Shown here in pieces: positions 29,757 to 42,163 of a stretch of DNA of 64,000 nucleotides. Under the pieces are notes generated by a model. The model worked only from the letters and a program-made list of their open reading frames with translations. It was not told the origin of the DNA and searched no databases. This DNA comes from Arachis hypogaea. Lineage: Eukaryota; Streptophyta; Magnoliopsida; Fabales; Fabaceae. The stretch covers positions 95,934,561 through 95,998,560 of the forward strand of contig NC_092039.1 of NCBI RefSeq assembly GCF_003086295.3. Direction: 5' to 3'. How positions within the stretch are numbered: position 1 is the stretch's first letter; each line of letters begins with the position of its first letter. The position numbers and the translations under genes were made by a program.

Positions 29757-31298
29757 GAATGGTAGAAGGAGGTTTAATAGAATCTCTATGGTCTCTATAT
29801 GAGCCTCAGATTCCTTTAGGTCCTCAATAGGGAACTCCTTCTTATCTGGGAGACGTCACATGAGGTCTTCCTCATTGGGATTCACGTCCTCCCCTTCCTC
29901 TCTAGGTTCGGCCATTTTGATTATGTCAATGGCCTTGCACTCTCTTTTTGGATTCTCTTCAGTATTGCTTGGGAGAGTACTAGGAGGAGTTTCAGTGATT
30001 TTCTTACTCAGCTGGCCCACTTGTGCCTCCAAATTTCTGATGGATGACCTTGTTTCACTCATGAAACTTAAAGTGGCCTTAGACAGATCAGAGACTATGT
30101 TTGCTAAGCTAGAGGGGCTCTGCTCAGAATTCTCTGTCTGTTGCTGAGAAGATGATAGAAAAGCTTGCTATTGCTAAGCCTGTTTCTTTCACCATTATTA
30201 AAGACTTGTTGAGGCTTTTGTTGATCCTTCCATGAGAAATTTGGATGATTTCTCCCTGAGGAATTATAAGTGTTCCCATAGGGTTCACCCATGTAATTCA
30301 CCTCTGCCATTGCAAGTTTCTTCTTCAGAAGTCACCTCTTTAGTACTGTTGGATGCATTTTGCCATCCATTCAGACTCTGAGAAATCATGTTGACTTGCT
30401 GAGTCAACATTTTGTTCTGAGCCAATATGGCATTCAGAGCATCAATTTCAAAAACTCTCTTCCTCTGAGGCGTCCCATTACTCACAGAATTCCTCTCAGA
30501 AGTGTACATGTATTGGTTATTTGCAACCATGTCAATGAGTTCTTGAGCTTCTGCAGGCGTTTTCTTTAGGTGAATAGATCCACCTGCAGAATGGTCCAAT
30601 GACATCTTAGAGAACTCAGATAGACCATAATAGAATATATCCAAAATGGTCCACTCTGAAAGCATGTTAGAAAGACATCTTTTGGTCATCTGCTTGTATC
30701 TTTCCCAAGCTTTATAGAGGGATTCACCATCTTTTTGTTTGAAGGTCTGAACATCCACTCTAAGCTTGCTCAGCTTTTGAGGAGGAAAGAACTTAGCCAA
30801 GAAGGCCGTGACCAGCTTATCCCAAGAGTCTAGGCTATCTTTAGATTGTGAGTCCAACCATGTTCTAGCTCTGTCTCTTACAGCAAAAGGAAAAAGTATG
30901 AGCCTGTAGACTTCAGGATCTACTCCATTAGTCTTAACAGTCTCACAGATCTGCAAGAACTCAGTTAAAAACTGATAGGGATCTTCTGATGGAAGTCCAT
31001 GAAACTTGCAGTTCTGTTGCATTAGAGCAACTAGTTGAGGCTTCAGCTCAAAATTGTTTTCTCCAATGGCAAGGATTGAGATGCTTCTTCCATCAAACTT
31101 GGAAGTAAGTGTAGTATAATCACCAAGCATCCTCCTTGCATTATTATTTTTGGCTGCCATCTCCTCTTCCTTTTCGAAAATTTTTGTAAGGTTGTCTCTA
31201 AATTGTTGTAATTTAGCTTCTCTTAGTTTCCTCTTCAGAGTCTTTTCAGGTTCAGGATCTGCTTCAACAAAAATATTCTTGTCCTTGCTCCTGCTCAT
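29757..31298 (-). pseudogene. F2 Gag
   Basis: The start at 31298 (MSRSKDKN) is preferred over the upstream in-frame ATG at 31346 because F3 and F5 begin at the same MSR. The Gag domain (RDRARTWLDSQSKDSLDSWD, FKQKDGESLYKAWERYKQM) is intact to about 30330, then a frameshift near 30300-30330 breaks the EEAYDPENP region. The NHPNFSWKDQQ block lies at 30190-30270 and another shift follows near 30130. A stop in the acidic tail (29856-29858) is also present. Equivalent to the F3 gene but with more damage. Confidence 0.82.
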
Positions 31299-32819
31299 AT
31301 AAAAAAGAAGGGAACAGAAAATAATAGTAGGGATCCTCTTTACCACAGTAGAGAGATTCCTTTATGTTAGTAGAAGAAGAAAAGAATAGAAGAAGGAAAA
31401 GAGGAAAATTCAAACTCAGAGAGGAAGAGGGGGTTCAAATTTTAAGATGAAAAAAAGTGTTAGTAAATGAATAAATAAATAGAAAGAGATGAGAGATGTG
31501 AGTTTCCGAAAATTAACCAAAATAAAAGAGAAATATTAAAGTTAAAATTCGAAAATTATTTTTGAAAAATTAGTGATTTTCAAAAATTAAGAGAAAAATT
31601 AAAATTAAAATTAAAATTTGAAACAATTAGTTAATTAAAAGAATTTTGAAAAAGAGAGAGGAGTTTTTGAAAATTAGAGAGATAAAATTAGTTAGGTGGT
31701 TTTGAAAAAGATAAGAAACAAACAAAAAGTCAATTAGTTAGTTGAAAAAGATTTAAAAATCAATTTTGAAAAGATAAGAAGTTAGAAAAGATTTTTGAAA
31801 TCAATTTTGAAAAAGATATGATTTGAAAAAGATATTTTGAAAAAGATATGATTGAAAAAATATTTTGGAAAAAAATTTGATTTTAAAATTAGAATTGATT
31901 ACTTGACTAATAAGAAACTAAAAGATATGACTCTAGAATTTAAAGATTGAACCTTTATTAACAAGAAAGTAACAAACTTCAAATTTTTGAATCAATCACA
32001 TTTATTGTTAGTAAAGGTTTTGAAATTTTGAAATAAAGATAAGAAAAAGATTTTGAAAATAAATTTTAAAAATTTTTGAAAATAATAAAAAAATGAAAAA
32101 GATTTTAATTTTTGAAAAAGTTTTGAAAAGATAGAATTTTTAAAATTGAAATCTTGACTTGACTAACAAGAAACAACTTATTTTAAAAATTTTTGACTAA
32201 GTCAACCCAAAGATTTCGAAAATTATGAGTAAAATAAGGAAAAGATATTTTTTATTTTGAATTTTTAATGAGGAGAGAGAAAAACAACAAAAATGACTCA
32301 CAACATGAAAATTATGAATCAAAACACATGATGCATGCAAGAACACTATGAATGTCAAGATGAACACCAAGAACATTTTGAAGATCAAGATGAACATCAA
32401 GACTTATTTTTGAAAAATTTTCAAGAAAAGAAAAACATGCAAGACACCAAACTTAGAAATTTTTAATACTTAGACACTATGAATGCAAAAGTGCATATGA
32501 AAAACAACAAAAAACACAAAACAAGAAAATTTAAAGATCAAACAAGAAGACTTGTCAAGAACAACTTGAAGATCATGAAGAACACATGCATGAATTTTCG
32601 AAAAAATGCAAAAGTTTCTAAGACATGCAATTGACACTAGACTCAAACAAGAAACACAAAATATTTTTGGTTTTTATTAATTTTTTATTTTTTGAAAGTT
32701 ATATTTTTGAAAAACGAAAATAAAGAAAAATTCTTTGAAAGATTTTTGAAAAATTTTTGAAAAGAAAATTACCTAATTTGAGCAACAAGATGAATCGTCA
32801 GTTGTCCAAACTCGAACAA
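31299..32819 (-). other. F2 5' leader
   Basis: A-rich on the plus strand, with GAAAAAGAT-type repeats and TTTTCGAAA remnants. Counterpart of the F3 leader, with no supported gene. The ACACCAAACTTAGAAATTTT motif near 32445 corresponds to the F3 motif at 18670. Confidence 0.7.
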
Positions 32820-32837
32820 TCCCCGGCAACGGTGCCA
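32820..32837 (-). other. F2 primer-binding site, tRNA-Asp
   Basis: Plus strand TCCCCGGCAACGGTGCCA, one mismatch to the tRNA-Asp end, the same as F3. A 6 nt spacer leads to the LTR at 32844. Confidence 0.88.
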
Positions 32838-32843
32838 AAAACT

Positions 32844-34439
32844 TGGTGCACAAAATTGTGATCATCAACAATGGCACCAAAAAATTGGTAGCGCTCTCAA
32901 ACGTGAATCATACTTTGTCACAATTCCGCACAACTAACCAACAAGTGCATTGGGTCGTCCAAGTAATAAACCTTACGTGAGTAAGGGTCGATCCCAGGGA
33001 GATTGTTGGTATGAAGCAAGCTATGGTCATCTTGTAAATCTCAGTTAGGCAGATTATAATGGTTATAAATGGTTTTCGAAAATAAAGATAAATAGAGCAT
33101 AAAATAAAGATAGAGATACTTATATAATTCATTGGTAGGAATTTCAGATAAGTGTATGGAGATGCTGTGTTCCTTCTGAATCTCTGCTTTCCTACTGCCT
33201 TCCTCCAATCATTCTTACTCCTTTCCATGGCAAACTGTATGTAGGGCATCACCGTTGTCAATGGCTACTTCCCATCCTCTCAGTGAAAATGGTCCAAATG
33301 CTCTGTCACAGCACGTCTAATCATGTGTCGGTTCTCGATCATGTCGGAATAGAATCCATTGATTCTTTTGCGTCTGTCACTACGCCCAACAATCGCGAGT
33401 TTGAAGCTCGTCACAGTCATTCAATCCCTGAATCCTACTCGGAATGCCACAGACAAGGTTTAGACTTTCCGGATTCTCAAGAGTGGCCGCCAAAGGGTTC
33501 TAGCTTATACCACGAAGATTCTGATCAAGGAATCCAAGAGATATTCATAGGTGAGAATGATGATGAGTGTCACGGATCATTAAAATTATCATGTTGAAGT
33601 GCAACGAATATCTTAGAACAAGAATAAGCTGAATTGAATAGAAAATAGTAGTAATTGCATTAAAACTCGAGGTACAGCAGAGCTCCACACCCTTAATATA
33701 TGGTGTGTAGAAACTCCACCGTTGAAAATACATAAGTGATGGTCCAGGCATGGCCGAATGGCCAGCCCCTATAAACGTGATCAAAGGATCATAAGGTAAT
33801 CCAAAAATAGTCCAAAGATGTCTAATACAATAGTAAAATGTCTTATTTATACTAGACTAGTTACTAGGGTTTACAGAAATACAGAAATCCACTTCCGGGG
33901 CCCCCTTTGGTGTGTGCTTGGGCTGAGCTTGAGCTTTACACGTACAGAGGCTTCTCTTGGAGTTAAACGCCAAGTTGTAACGTGTTTTTGGCGTTTAACT
34001 TTGGTTTGTGACGTGTTTCTGGCATTTTACTCCAGAATGCAGCATAGAACTGGTGTTGAGCGCCAGTTTGCGTCGTCTTGCTTCAAATAAAGTATATACT
34101 ATTATATATTGCTGCAAAGATCTAGATGTCTACTTTCCAACGCTGTTGAGAGCGCGCCATTTGGAGTTCTGTAGCTCCAAAAAATTTATTTCGAGTGCAG
34201 GGAGGTCAGAATCCAACAACATCAACAGTCCTTTTTCAGCCTGAATTAGATTTTTGCTCAGGTCCCTCAATTTCAGCCAGAAAATACCTGAAATCATAGA
34301 AAAACACGCAAACTCATAGTAAAGTCCAGAAAAGTGAATTTTGCATAAAAACTAATAAAAACATCCCTAAAAGTAGCTAGATCCTACTAGAAACTACCTA
34401 AAAACAATGCCAAAAAGTGTATAAATTATCCGCTCATCA
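32844..34439 (-). repeat. F2 5' LTR (1596 bp)
   Basis: Starts TGGTGCACAAAATTGTGATC and ends TATCCGCTCATCA. Next to its start is a second primer-like stretch, CAATGGCACCAAAAAATTGG at about 32869-32888. The minus-strand TATAAATA is at 33844-33851. GGCGTTTAAC palindromes lie near 33960-34060. Confidence 0.9.
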
Positions 34440-34444
34440 ATAGC

Positions 34445-34749
34445 CTACCTTGTGGGCTTTTGAACTCTTTATTTTGCTGACTTTTGATACTTTTTTAGTT
34501 TCCGGTTTAGCAACTTTATTTTGATAAACAAAGTAATTTCCAGGCTTTGTGGGCTGAACTTGGTGGCTTCTGAAGCTAGCTATTATTATAACTTTTTTAT
34601 ATCATGTCTGTCTGCACTTGTCTTGGTATCCTTGTAGGCTTTAGGAGTGTTGAAACTCTGTCTGACATGATCAGCTTGATTCTTTTACCTGATGCTATTT
34701 TTCAGCAGTTCGCCTTGTTTGAACTTTTTTTCAAGTCTTCATTAGGAAT
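34445..34749 (-). other. T2 3' UTR, distal part
   Basis: T-rich non-coding sequence between F2 and the tandem array. I see no feature in it. Confidence 0.5.
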
Positions 34750-35575
34750 TATAATGCTGAGGTCGCCGACTTCTTCATGTCGGTTTTTATCCGAAGAGTT
34801 GTCAGTGACCCTCTTTTAGGGGTTACTTTTGTAGAGTTATGTTTCAGGCTGGCTGCGTCTCGTCGGGCTACGTCGAGTTACTTTGTATTCCTCTTTCTTG
34901 GAGTTTTGTTCAGGTCTCTTTCAGGGATTACCTTTGTAGCTTTATATTGTGGGCCGACTTTCGTCATGTCGGGCCCTGTCGAGTTACTTGGTAATCCTCT
35001 TTCTTGGACCTTGTTCAGGTCTCTTTCAGGGATTACCTTCGTAACTTTATACTTTGGCCGACTTTGTCACGTCGGGCCCTATCGAGTTACTTGGTAATCC
35101 TCTTTCTTGGACCTTGTTCAGGTCTCTTTCAGGGATTACCTTCGTAACTTTATACTTTGGGCCGACTTTGTCACGTCGGGCCCTGTCGAGTTACTTGGTA
35201 ATCCTCTTTCTTGGACCTTGTTCAGGTCTCTTTCAGGGATTACCTTCGTAACTTTATACTTTGGGCCGACTTTGTCACGTCGGGCCCTGTTGAGTTACTT
35301 GGTAATCCTCTTTCTTGGACCTTGTTCAGGTCTCTTTCAGGGATTACCTTCGTAACTTTATCGTGGGAGTCTGACTTCAACACGCCGGACTCTTCTAAGT
35401 TATAGTAATCCTCTTTTATAGGGCTGGCCAGACCTCTTTCCAGGGCTTTACTTATAACTTTGGTTGTTGTGGCTGGTCCGACTTCTTTATGCCGGCCAGT
35501 CTTCAAGTTATTTTATAGCAATCTATTTTATTAGGACCTCGTCAAGTCCTTTCTATGGATTACTTTCTATAACTT
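34750..35575. repeat. Tandem array, 104 bp unit, T2 3' UTR
   Basis: The anchor CAGGTCTCTTTCAGGGATTA recurs at 34911, 35016, 35119, 35223 and 35327 (steps 105, 103, 104, 104). The inner copies are almost identical, while copies at both edges are diverged, the usual picture when unequal exchange homogenises the centre. The overlapping open frames here are produced by the repeat and are not genes. The unit is homologous to the T1 repeat. Confidence 0.9.
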
Positions 35576-35932
35576 CTTGCATTATTCTGTTTTCATCTTT
35601 GCCGATTTTGTAGAGTTTGGGTTTTAACCCTCGTTTTCTCGACCTTTTAATGAATTTGGTTTTCATCTTTGGTCTTTATCGCGATCGCGCAGTGAATTTG
35701 ATTTTCACTTTCTGTTGATCTGTAGCTTTATAATCAGGAGATGAATGTTTCGGAATAATGAGGCTTGAGCGTTTGTAGAAAATCTAAACAGATTTTATTA
35801 AAAGAAAATGCAGATATATACATGCGGGGGTTAATTTCCTAAGTCGGGTAATTTGTATATCTTGGCTTGGCACCTCATTAAAAAACCTTTTCAGGAAAAA
35901 GAGTGCGCCTTGTCCAAGGTCCTTTATCATCC
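35576..35932 (-). other. T2 3' UTR proximal to integrase
   Basis: Non-coding, with the family block TCATTAAAAAACC near 35876 shared with T1. No gene seen. Confidence 0.6.
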
Positions 35933-38900
35933 CTAGCTATAGTACCTTCTTAGGTTGTAGGCGTGCCATGACCTAGGAAGCTCTCGCCCGTCGAGTTCGG
36001 AAAGCCTGTAGTAACCCTTTCCCAGTACTTCTATGACTCAGTAGGGTCCTTTCTAGTTTGTTGCCAGCTTTCCTTCTCCAGTTCAAGTTGTTCTGATGTT
36101 GTTTCGGATTAGGATGAGGTCGTCCTCAACAAAGGCCCGCTGTATTACCTTTTGATTGTATCTGGAGGCCATCCGTTGTTTCAACGCCTCTTCCCTTATC
36201 TGAGCTCTTTCTCGGATTTCCGGAAGTAGGTCGAGCTCTTTCCTTTGAAGTTGGAAGTTGGCTTTTTTGCTATAGTGGATCACTCTGGGTGATCCTTCTT
36301 CGACCTCCACTGGGATCATTGCCTCCATTTCGTAAGCTAATCGGAAAGGTGATTCCTTTGTAGTGGAATGTGGAGTTGTTCGATATGCCCATAGGACTTG
36401 CGGGAGCTCTTCAGCCCAGGCTCCCTTTGCATCTTGTAATCTCCATTTTAACCCGGCTAATATGACTTTGTTGGCAGCTTCAGCTTGTCCATTGGCTTGA
36501 GGGTGTTCGACAGAGGTGAATTGTTGTTTTATATTCAAGTTGGCCGCTAGCTTTCTAAAGCCTACATCTGTGAACTGGGTACCATTGTTTGTAGTGATAG
36601 AGTATGGAACTCCAAACCTGGTGACGATGTTTCTATATAGGAATTTTCGACTTCTTTGAGCAGTGGCATTAGCTAGGGATTCTGCCTCAATCCATTTTGT
36701 GAAGTAGTCTATTCCCACTATGAGGAATTTGACTTGTCCCGTTCCTTGAGGAAAGGGTTCGAGAAGATCGAGTCCCCATTTTGCGAATGGCCAAGGTGAG
36801 GTCACGCTGATGAGTTCCTCTGGCGGGGCGATGTGAAAGTTGGCATGTTTCTGACATGAAGAACATGTCTTTACAAATTCTATGGCTTCTTTTTGTAGAG
36901 TTGGCCAATAAAATCTCGCCCAAAGTACTTTTTTGGTAAGTGCCTGCGCTCCGAGGTGATTGCCACAAATGCCGCTGTGTACTTCTTCTAGGACTTCCTT
37001 TGTGTTGGAAGTCGGCACGCATTTTAGCAGTGGTATTGAAATCCCTCTTTTGTATATAGTATTATTTATGATAGTGTAGTATTGTGCCTCCTGTTTCAAC
37101 CTCTTTACCTCCTTTTCTTCTGTGGGGAGTGCTTCTGTTTTGAGGTAGTTTATTATGGGGGTCATCCATCCTTGATCCTGACCTGTTATAGTCATGACTT
37201 TTTCTTCTTCTGAGATTGATGGATTTTGTAGAATTTCTTGGATGAGGCTTCTATTGTTGCCCCCTGGTTTGGTGCTGGCTAGTTTTGAGAGTGCATCAGC
37301 TCGGGTATTCTGTTCTCGGGGTATGTGACGGATGTCATATTCTCTGAGTTGTCTGAGCTGTTCCCTGGTTTTGTCTAAGTATTTTTTCATAGTGGGGTCT
37401 TTGGCTTAGTAGCTTCCTCCTATTTGTGATGGTGTAGTATTGTGCTTCCCGTTTTAACCTCTTTGCCTCTTTCTCATCTGTAGGGAGGGCTTCTATTGTG
37501 AGGTAATTAATTATGGGGGTCATCCATCCCTGATCGCAACCTGTTATGGCTAGGACCTTTTCTTCTTCTGAGATTGATGGATTCTGTAGAATTTCTTGGA
37601 TAAGGCTTCTATTGTTGCCTCCTGGTTTGGTGCTGGCTAGTTTTGAGAGTGCATTGGCCCGGGCATTCTGTTCTCGGGGTATGTGTCGAATCTCATACTC
37701 TCCGAGTTATCCGAGCTGTTCCCTGCTTTTGTCCAAGTATTTTTTCATAGTGGGATATTTGGCTTGGTAGCTCCCTGTTATTTGTGAAGTGACTACCTGT
37801 GAGTCGCTGAAGATGATAAGTTTTTGAGCTCTAACCTCCCTAGCTAGCTTCAAACCAGCTAGTAGTGCCTCATATTCTGCTTGATTGTTTGAGGCAGGAA
37901 ACCCGAATTTGAGGGAGAGTTCGATTTGGGTTCCCTGGTCGCTTTCAATTATCACACCCGCGCCGCTTCCCATTTTATTTAAGGAACCATCCACGTAGAG
38001 ATTTCATTCTGTGGGGATTTCCGGTGTTTCCATGAATTCCACAATGAAGTTGGCCAGGTATTGTGATTTGATGGCCGTCCGAGCTTCGTATTGAAGATCA
38101 AATTCGGACAACTCGACTACCCAATGCAAGATTCTGCCCGCCAGGTCTATTTTCTGTAAGATTCCTTTTATGGGCTGGTTGGTCTGAACTTTAATGGTGT
38201 GGGCTTGAAAGTATGGGCGAAGTCGTCGTGATGTTAGTATGAGAGCGTAAGCAAATTTTTCTATTTTCTGATAGTTCAGCTCGGATCCTTGTAATGCTTT
38301 GCTGATGAAGTATACGGGCTGTTGCCCACTTTTGTCTTCTTGGACTAGTGCTGAGGCTATCGCCCGACTTCCGACCGCGAGGTACACTATGAGTGGCTCT
38401 CCTTCCTGGGGTCGAGTTAGTATAGGTGGTTGTCCCAGGAATCTTTGAAATCTTGAAAGGCTTGCTCGCACTCCGCTGTCCATTCAAACTCCTTTCCTTT
38501 CCTTAGAGTGGCGTAGAATGGGATAGATCTTATTGCCAATCCGGCCAGAAATCTGGACAAGCCTGCCAACCTCTCGTTGAGTTGTCGTACCTCTTTGACA
38601 CAAGTCGGACTTTTCATGTTGAGTATAGCCCGGCATTTATCTGGGTTTGCCTCGATTCCTCTCTGTGTGATCATAAAACCCAAGAATTTACCGGCTTCTA
38701 CTACGAAGGTGCATTTCGCAGCATTGAGTCTCATACCGTGCCGTCTTATAGTGTCAAATACTTAGGTCAGATCGGATAATAGCATCTCTTCGCTTCGTGT
38801 CTTTACTAGCATGTCGTCCACGTAGGCTTCCATGATTTTTCCGATGTGGTCCGAAAAACTTTATTCATTAATCTTTGATAAGTGGCTCCTACATTTTTAA

Positions 38901-39140
38901 GACCGAAGGGCATGACAATGTAGCAGTAGTTTGCCTTTGGGGTTAAGAATGAGGTTTTCTCTTGGTCGGGTGTGTACATTGGGATTTGGTTGTATTCTGA
39001 GTATGCATCCATAAAGGAGAGGTATTTATATCTGGAGGAGGCGTCGACCAGTGCGTCGATGCTGGGGAGTAGATAAGGATCTTTTGGGCAGGCTTTGTTG
39101 AGATCAGTGTAGTCAGTGCACATTCGCTACTTCCCGTTTG
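35933..39140 (-). pseudogene. T2 pol: RT, two RNase H domains, integrase
   Basis: Order on the minus strand: RT (DYTDLNKACPKDPYLLP near 39090; FMDAYSEYNQIPMY with Glu for the usual Gly), a frameshift near 38860 close to the active site, first RNase H (VYFISKALQGSELNYQKIEK near 38290), second RNase H starting MDGSLNKMGSGAG (about 37990) with NNQAEYEALLAGL and SDSQVV, then a 358 bp tandem duplication, then integrase with an intact HHCC (VHSGICGNH, CSSCQKH), core D, D, E in IDYFTKW, TNNGTQF (Asn for the catalytic Asp) and QAEAANK. A frameshift near 36083 cuts the C-terminal domain, which continues to the stop at 35933-35935. Confidence 0.87.
37063..37778. repeat. Two-copy tandem duplication, 358 bp unit, inside T2 pol
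   Basis: Units 37063-37420 and 37421-37778 align without gaps at the anchors checked (TATTTRTGATRGTGTAGTAT; AGTATTTTTTCATAGTGGG). Each covers the end of the second RNase H and the linker to integrase. By eye the copies differ at roughly one site in eight to ten. Confidence 0.88.
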
Positions 39141-41407
39141 ATTTTCACCAAGACGACGTTAGCAAGCCATAGTGGGTATTTGACTTCTCTTATGAGACCT
39201 GCCTCTAGTTGGGCTTGTACCTGTTCTTCCACAGCTTGAGAACGTTCTGGTCCCAGCTTTCTACACCTCTGTTGCACCGGCCGAGATCCTGGGTAGACTG
39301 CTAGCTTCTGGCACATTAGCTTGGGATCTATGCCTGGCATGTCTGTGGCCTTCCACGCAAAGAGGTCGACGTTATCTCGTAAAAACTGTATGAGTGCTTC
39401 TTTTATGGCTCCTTTTAGGAGTGTACCGATATTGGTCGTTTGGTCCGGGGTATCCCCGATCTGGATTTTCTCTATTTCACCTTCAAGTTGTGGGCGGAGT
39501 TCTTCCCACCTCTGAACTCCACCGAGCTCGATTGTGTAGAATTCTTTTTCTCCGCTTCTGAGGTCTAGACTTTCACTGTAACAGCGGCGTGCCGTCTTCT
39601 GATCTGCTTTTATTGAAGCTATCCCTTTTGGGGTTGGGAATTTCATGCATAAATGTGGAGTTGAGACTATTGTACCAAGCTGATTTAATGTTGTCCGGCC
39701 TATTAAGGCGTTATAAGCTGAGCCTATGTCGACCACAATGTAATCTATCTTGAGTGTTCTTGACTGGTTTCCCTTTCCAAAGGTTGTGTGCAATGAGATG
39801 TATCCGAGCGGTTGAACCGGGGCGTCTCCTAGTCTAAACAGGCTGTTCGGATATGCTCTGAGTTTTTTTCTTCTAAGCCGAGCTTGTCGAAGGCAGTTTT
39901 GAACAAGATGTCGGCGGAACTCCCTTGGTCTATCAGTGTGCGGTGGAGGTTTGCATTTGCCAGTATAACAGTAATGACCATGGAATCGTCGTGTCCTAAT
40001 ATTATACCAGATGCATCTTCTTTGGTGAAGGTAATTGGGGGAATGTCGGGTGTTTCCTCTTTTCCTTCGACATGATATATCTCTTTAAGATATCTTTTGC
40101 GAGATGATTTGGAGACTCCTCCTCCCGTAAATCTGCCGTGTATCATGTGGACGTGTCTTTCTGGTGTACGGGGTGACTTCTCGGTTCGTCCGATATCTTC
40201 TTCCCTTCTTCTTTTTCTTTGTTCATCTTCTCGGGTGGCCAGAAACCGATCTAGCTTCCCCTCTCTTACTAGTTTTTCGATGACGTTTTTAAGTCAAAAC
40301 ATTCATTAGTGGAATGTCCGTAGATTCGATAGTATTCACAATATTCAGCTCAATTTTCTCCTCCTTTTTTGCCTTTGAGTGGTCGAGCTGGGGGTATTCT
40401 TTTAGTGTTGCATACTTCTCTGTAGACGTCCACGAGAGACACCCGAAGGGGGGTGTAATTGTGATATTTTTTATTTTTTCTCCATGTTGATCTTCCTTCT
40501 TTTTGGATTCTTTGTCTTTATTCCGGGAGGTGAATCCAGATTTCGAGGTCTCTCCTAGTCGAGAGTTTTCCTTTATGTTGATATATTTTTCTGTTCGTTC
40601 TTGTACTTCGTTTAGAGACGTGGGGTTCTTTTTTTATATAGATTGGCTAAAAGGTCCCTCTCGCAACCTGTTGATGAGGCCCATAATGGCAGCCTCTTTT
40701 GGTAGGTTCTGTATGTCTAGGAATGTTTTGTTGAATCTTTCCATGTAGTTGCGGAGAGTTTCCCATTCTCCTTGCCTGATTCCTAATAGACTTGGAGCGT
40801 GCTTAGCCTTATCTTTTTGGATGGAAAATCTGGCCAAAAACTTCTTGGCTAAGTCGTCGAAACTTGAGATGGACCTAGGAGGTAGATTGTCGAACCATCG
40901 GATTGCCGTCTTTGTTAAAGTAGTTGGAAAGGCTTTGCAACGAACTGCGTCTGAGGCATCGGTAAGGTACATCCTGCTTCTGAAATTGCTGAGGTTATGG
41001 CCAGGATTCGTAGTGTCATCATATAGTGTCAGATCTGGAGCTTTAAAGTCTTTAGGGATTTTGGTCTTCATGATCTCCTTGGTGAACGGATCTTGTTCCT
41101 TGTGGGAGCTGTCCTCATGAGGGGATCAGTTGGCTTTGGTCTTGAGATCGGCTTCGAGTTTTAGGAATTTGTCTTCCAATTCCCGGCGTTGCCTTATTTC
41201 CTTCTGTAAGTCTTTTTTAGCCTCTCGTTGACGTAGAGCGTCTTCCTCAAGTTGTTTTAGACGGTCTTGAAGTAACTCCATGGCTCCCGAGTTTGAATTC
41301 TTTTTGTTGTTAGGCTGAGGAGTATTCTCTGGGTTAGTGTCTGCATTTTTATGCGGTGTTCTATCCTCCAGGTCTGAATTATGATCGTTATCATGGTTGT
41401 CTGCCAT
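39113..41407 (-). pseudogene. T2 Gag and protease
   Basis: The start at 41407 (MADNHDNDHN) is 23 nt from the primer site. The coiled-coil-like N-terminus ends at a CGA-to-TGA stop, 41126-41128; T3 keeps Arg. The Gag domain follows (PTTLTKTAIRWFDNLPP, FSIQKDKAKHAPSLLGIRQG, about 40640-41000), then stops and shifts around 40280-40640. The protease active site is LIDQGSSADILFK (about 39910-39945), the family DQG form. The end FIREVKYPLWLANVVLVKI leads into RT (about 39120-39190). Confidence 0.85.
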
Positions 41408-41430
41408 AGTGATGGGATGACTTCCAGGTT

Positions 41431-41447
41431 CCCCGGAAATGGCGGCA
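41431..41447 (-). other. T2 primer-binding site, decayed
   Basis: CCCCGGAAATGGCGGCA on the plus strand, three changes from the tRNA-Asp end. Position between the LTR and the Gag start confirms identity. Confidence 0.75.
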
Positions 41448-41448
41448 A

Positions 41449-41984
41449 TATTCCGAGCGTTACCTGAAACTGTAGGTCAATCTCGGACAAGATCTTCTGT
41501 ACTGGTCGGAGCAGTTGTGTCCGACTTGATGATGGTGGCTAGAGCCGCCGTGTCCGATTTGTTGGACTTGGTGGTGGTGCTGATCCTTCGTCCCCAAAGG
41601 GTGGGGGTACTTGCAAGGGACTCCGATGCTTAAGTTAGCAAGCGTATTAAGTAGGTATTTAGTAGAATCAGAGTATGAGTTATACCTGGGTGCTCTAGTG
41701 TATTTATAATGGTGTTGGGCTGACCTTTTTAGATAAGATAAGTTAGTTATCTTATCTTATCTTTGGGTGAGGTCAGCTTATCTTCAAGGGAACCGCCCTT
41801 ATCTCTATAGGCTTGGACTGCCTTTGGATTTGGGTCGTGTTCCTCTATTTGGGCCCTTTACTGGGCTTTTCCTGGTAATTTGACCGAGCTCTTTGAGAAG
41901 AGGTCAGATAGTCTGACCTGAAGAGGTCGATCGCTTTGTCTGTAGAACATCCCGGGTCGGACAGCTCGACCCAGGGTATGAACA
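41449..41984 (-). repeat. T2 5' LTR (536 bp)
   Basis: Starts TATTCCGAG, where T1 has TGTTCCGAG (so TG became TA), and ends GGGTATGAACA. The TATA box TATAAATA lies at 41701-41708 on the minus strand. The right neighbour is T3 RT; candidate target duplication GCTGC at 41985-41989. Confidence 0.88.
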
Positions 41985-42163
41985 GCTGCCAACCTCCCGT
42001 TGAGTTGTTGTACCTCTTTGACACAAGTCGGACTTTTCTTGTCGAGTATGGCCCGGCATTTATCCGAGTTTGCCTCGATTCCTCTCTGTGTGATCATAAA
42101 ACCCAAGAATTTGCTAGCTTCTACTGCGAAGGTGCATTTTGCGGGACTGAGTCGCATGCCATG
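41985..42163 (-). pseudogene. T3 RT thumb/connection fragment
   Basis: Encodes MRLSPAKCTFAVEASKFLGF through SPTCVKEVQQLNGRLAA, matching T1 near 2830-2990. It is cut by F5 on one side and T2 on the other. About 60 codons remain. Read together with 50145-50422 it continues the RT palm. Confidence 0.85.

Larger units (their letters stand above)
15181..34439 (-). mobile_element. F2: FIDEL/Feral-like element, split by A1 and F3
   Basis: Pieces 15181-16437 and 28864-34439 join once F3 (16438-28858) is removed: CTCCA flanks F3 on both sides and the non-coding sequence continues (GTGACTCCA into CATGATCATG, as in the uninterrupted F3 copy near 23960-23975). Order on the minus strand: 5' LTR 32844-34439, primer site, 1.5 kb leader, Gag, protease, hairpin block, palindrome array, ORF2. 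ORF2 is cut by A1 at 15180 and the 3' end is off-window. F2 carries no RT or integrase. It sits in the 3' UTR of T2; candidate target duplication ATAGC at 34440-34444. Confidence 0.85.
34440..41984 (-). mobile_element. T2: Tat-lineage element, 3' LTR lost to the left of F2
   Basis: Same architecture as T1: 5' LTR 41449-41984, decayed tRNA-Asp site, Gag-protease, RT-RNase H-second RNase H-integrase and a tandem-repeat 3' UTR, all minus strand. F2 is inserted in the 3' UTR at 34439/34440. T2 itself interrupts the RT of T3 right after the codons for NGRLAA, at 41984/41985. Many stops and frameshifts; older looking than T1. Confidence 0.88.

Noticed and set aside
34777..35405. Overlapping ORFs with repeated peptides in the T2 3' UTR
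   Set aside because: They arise from the 104 bp tandem repeat, overlap in different frames, and have no homologue in T1.
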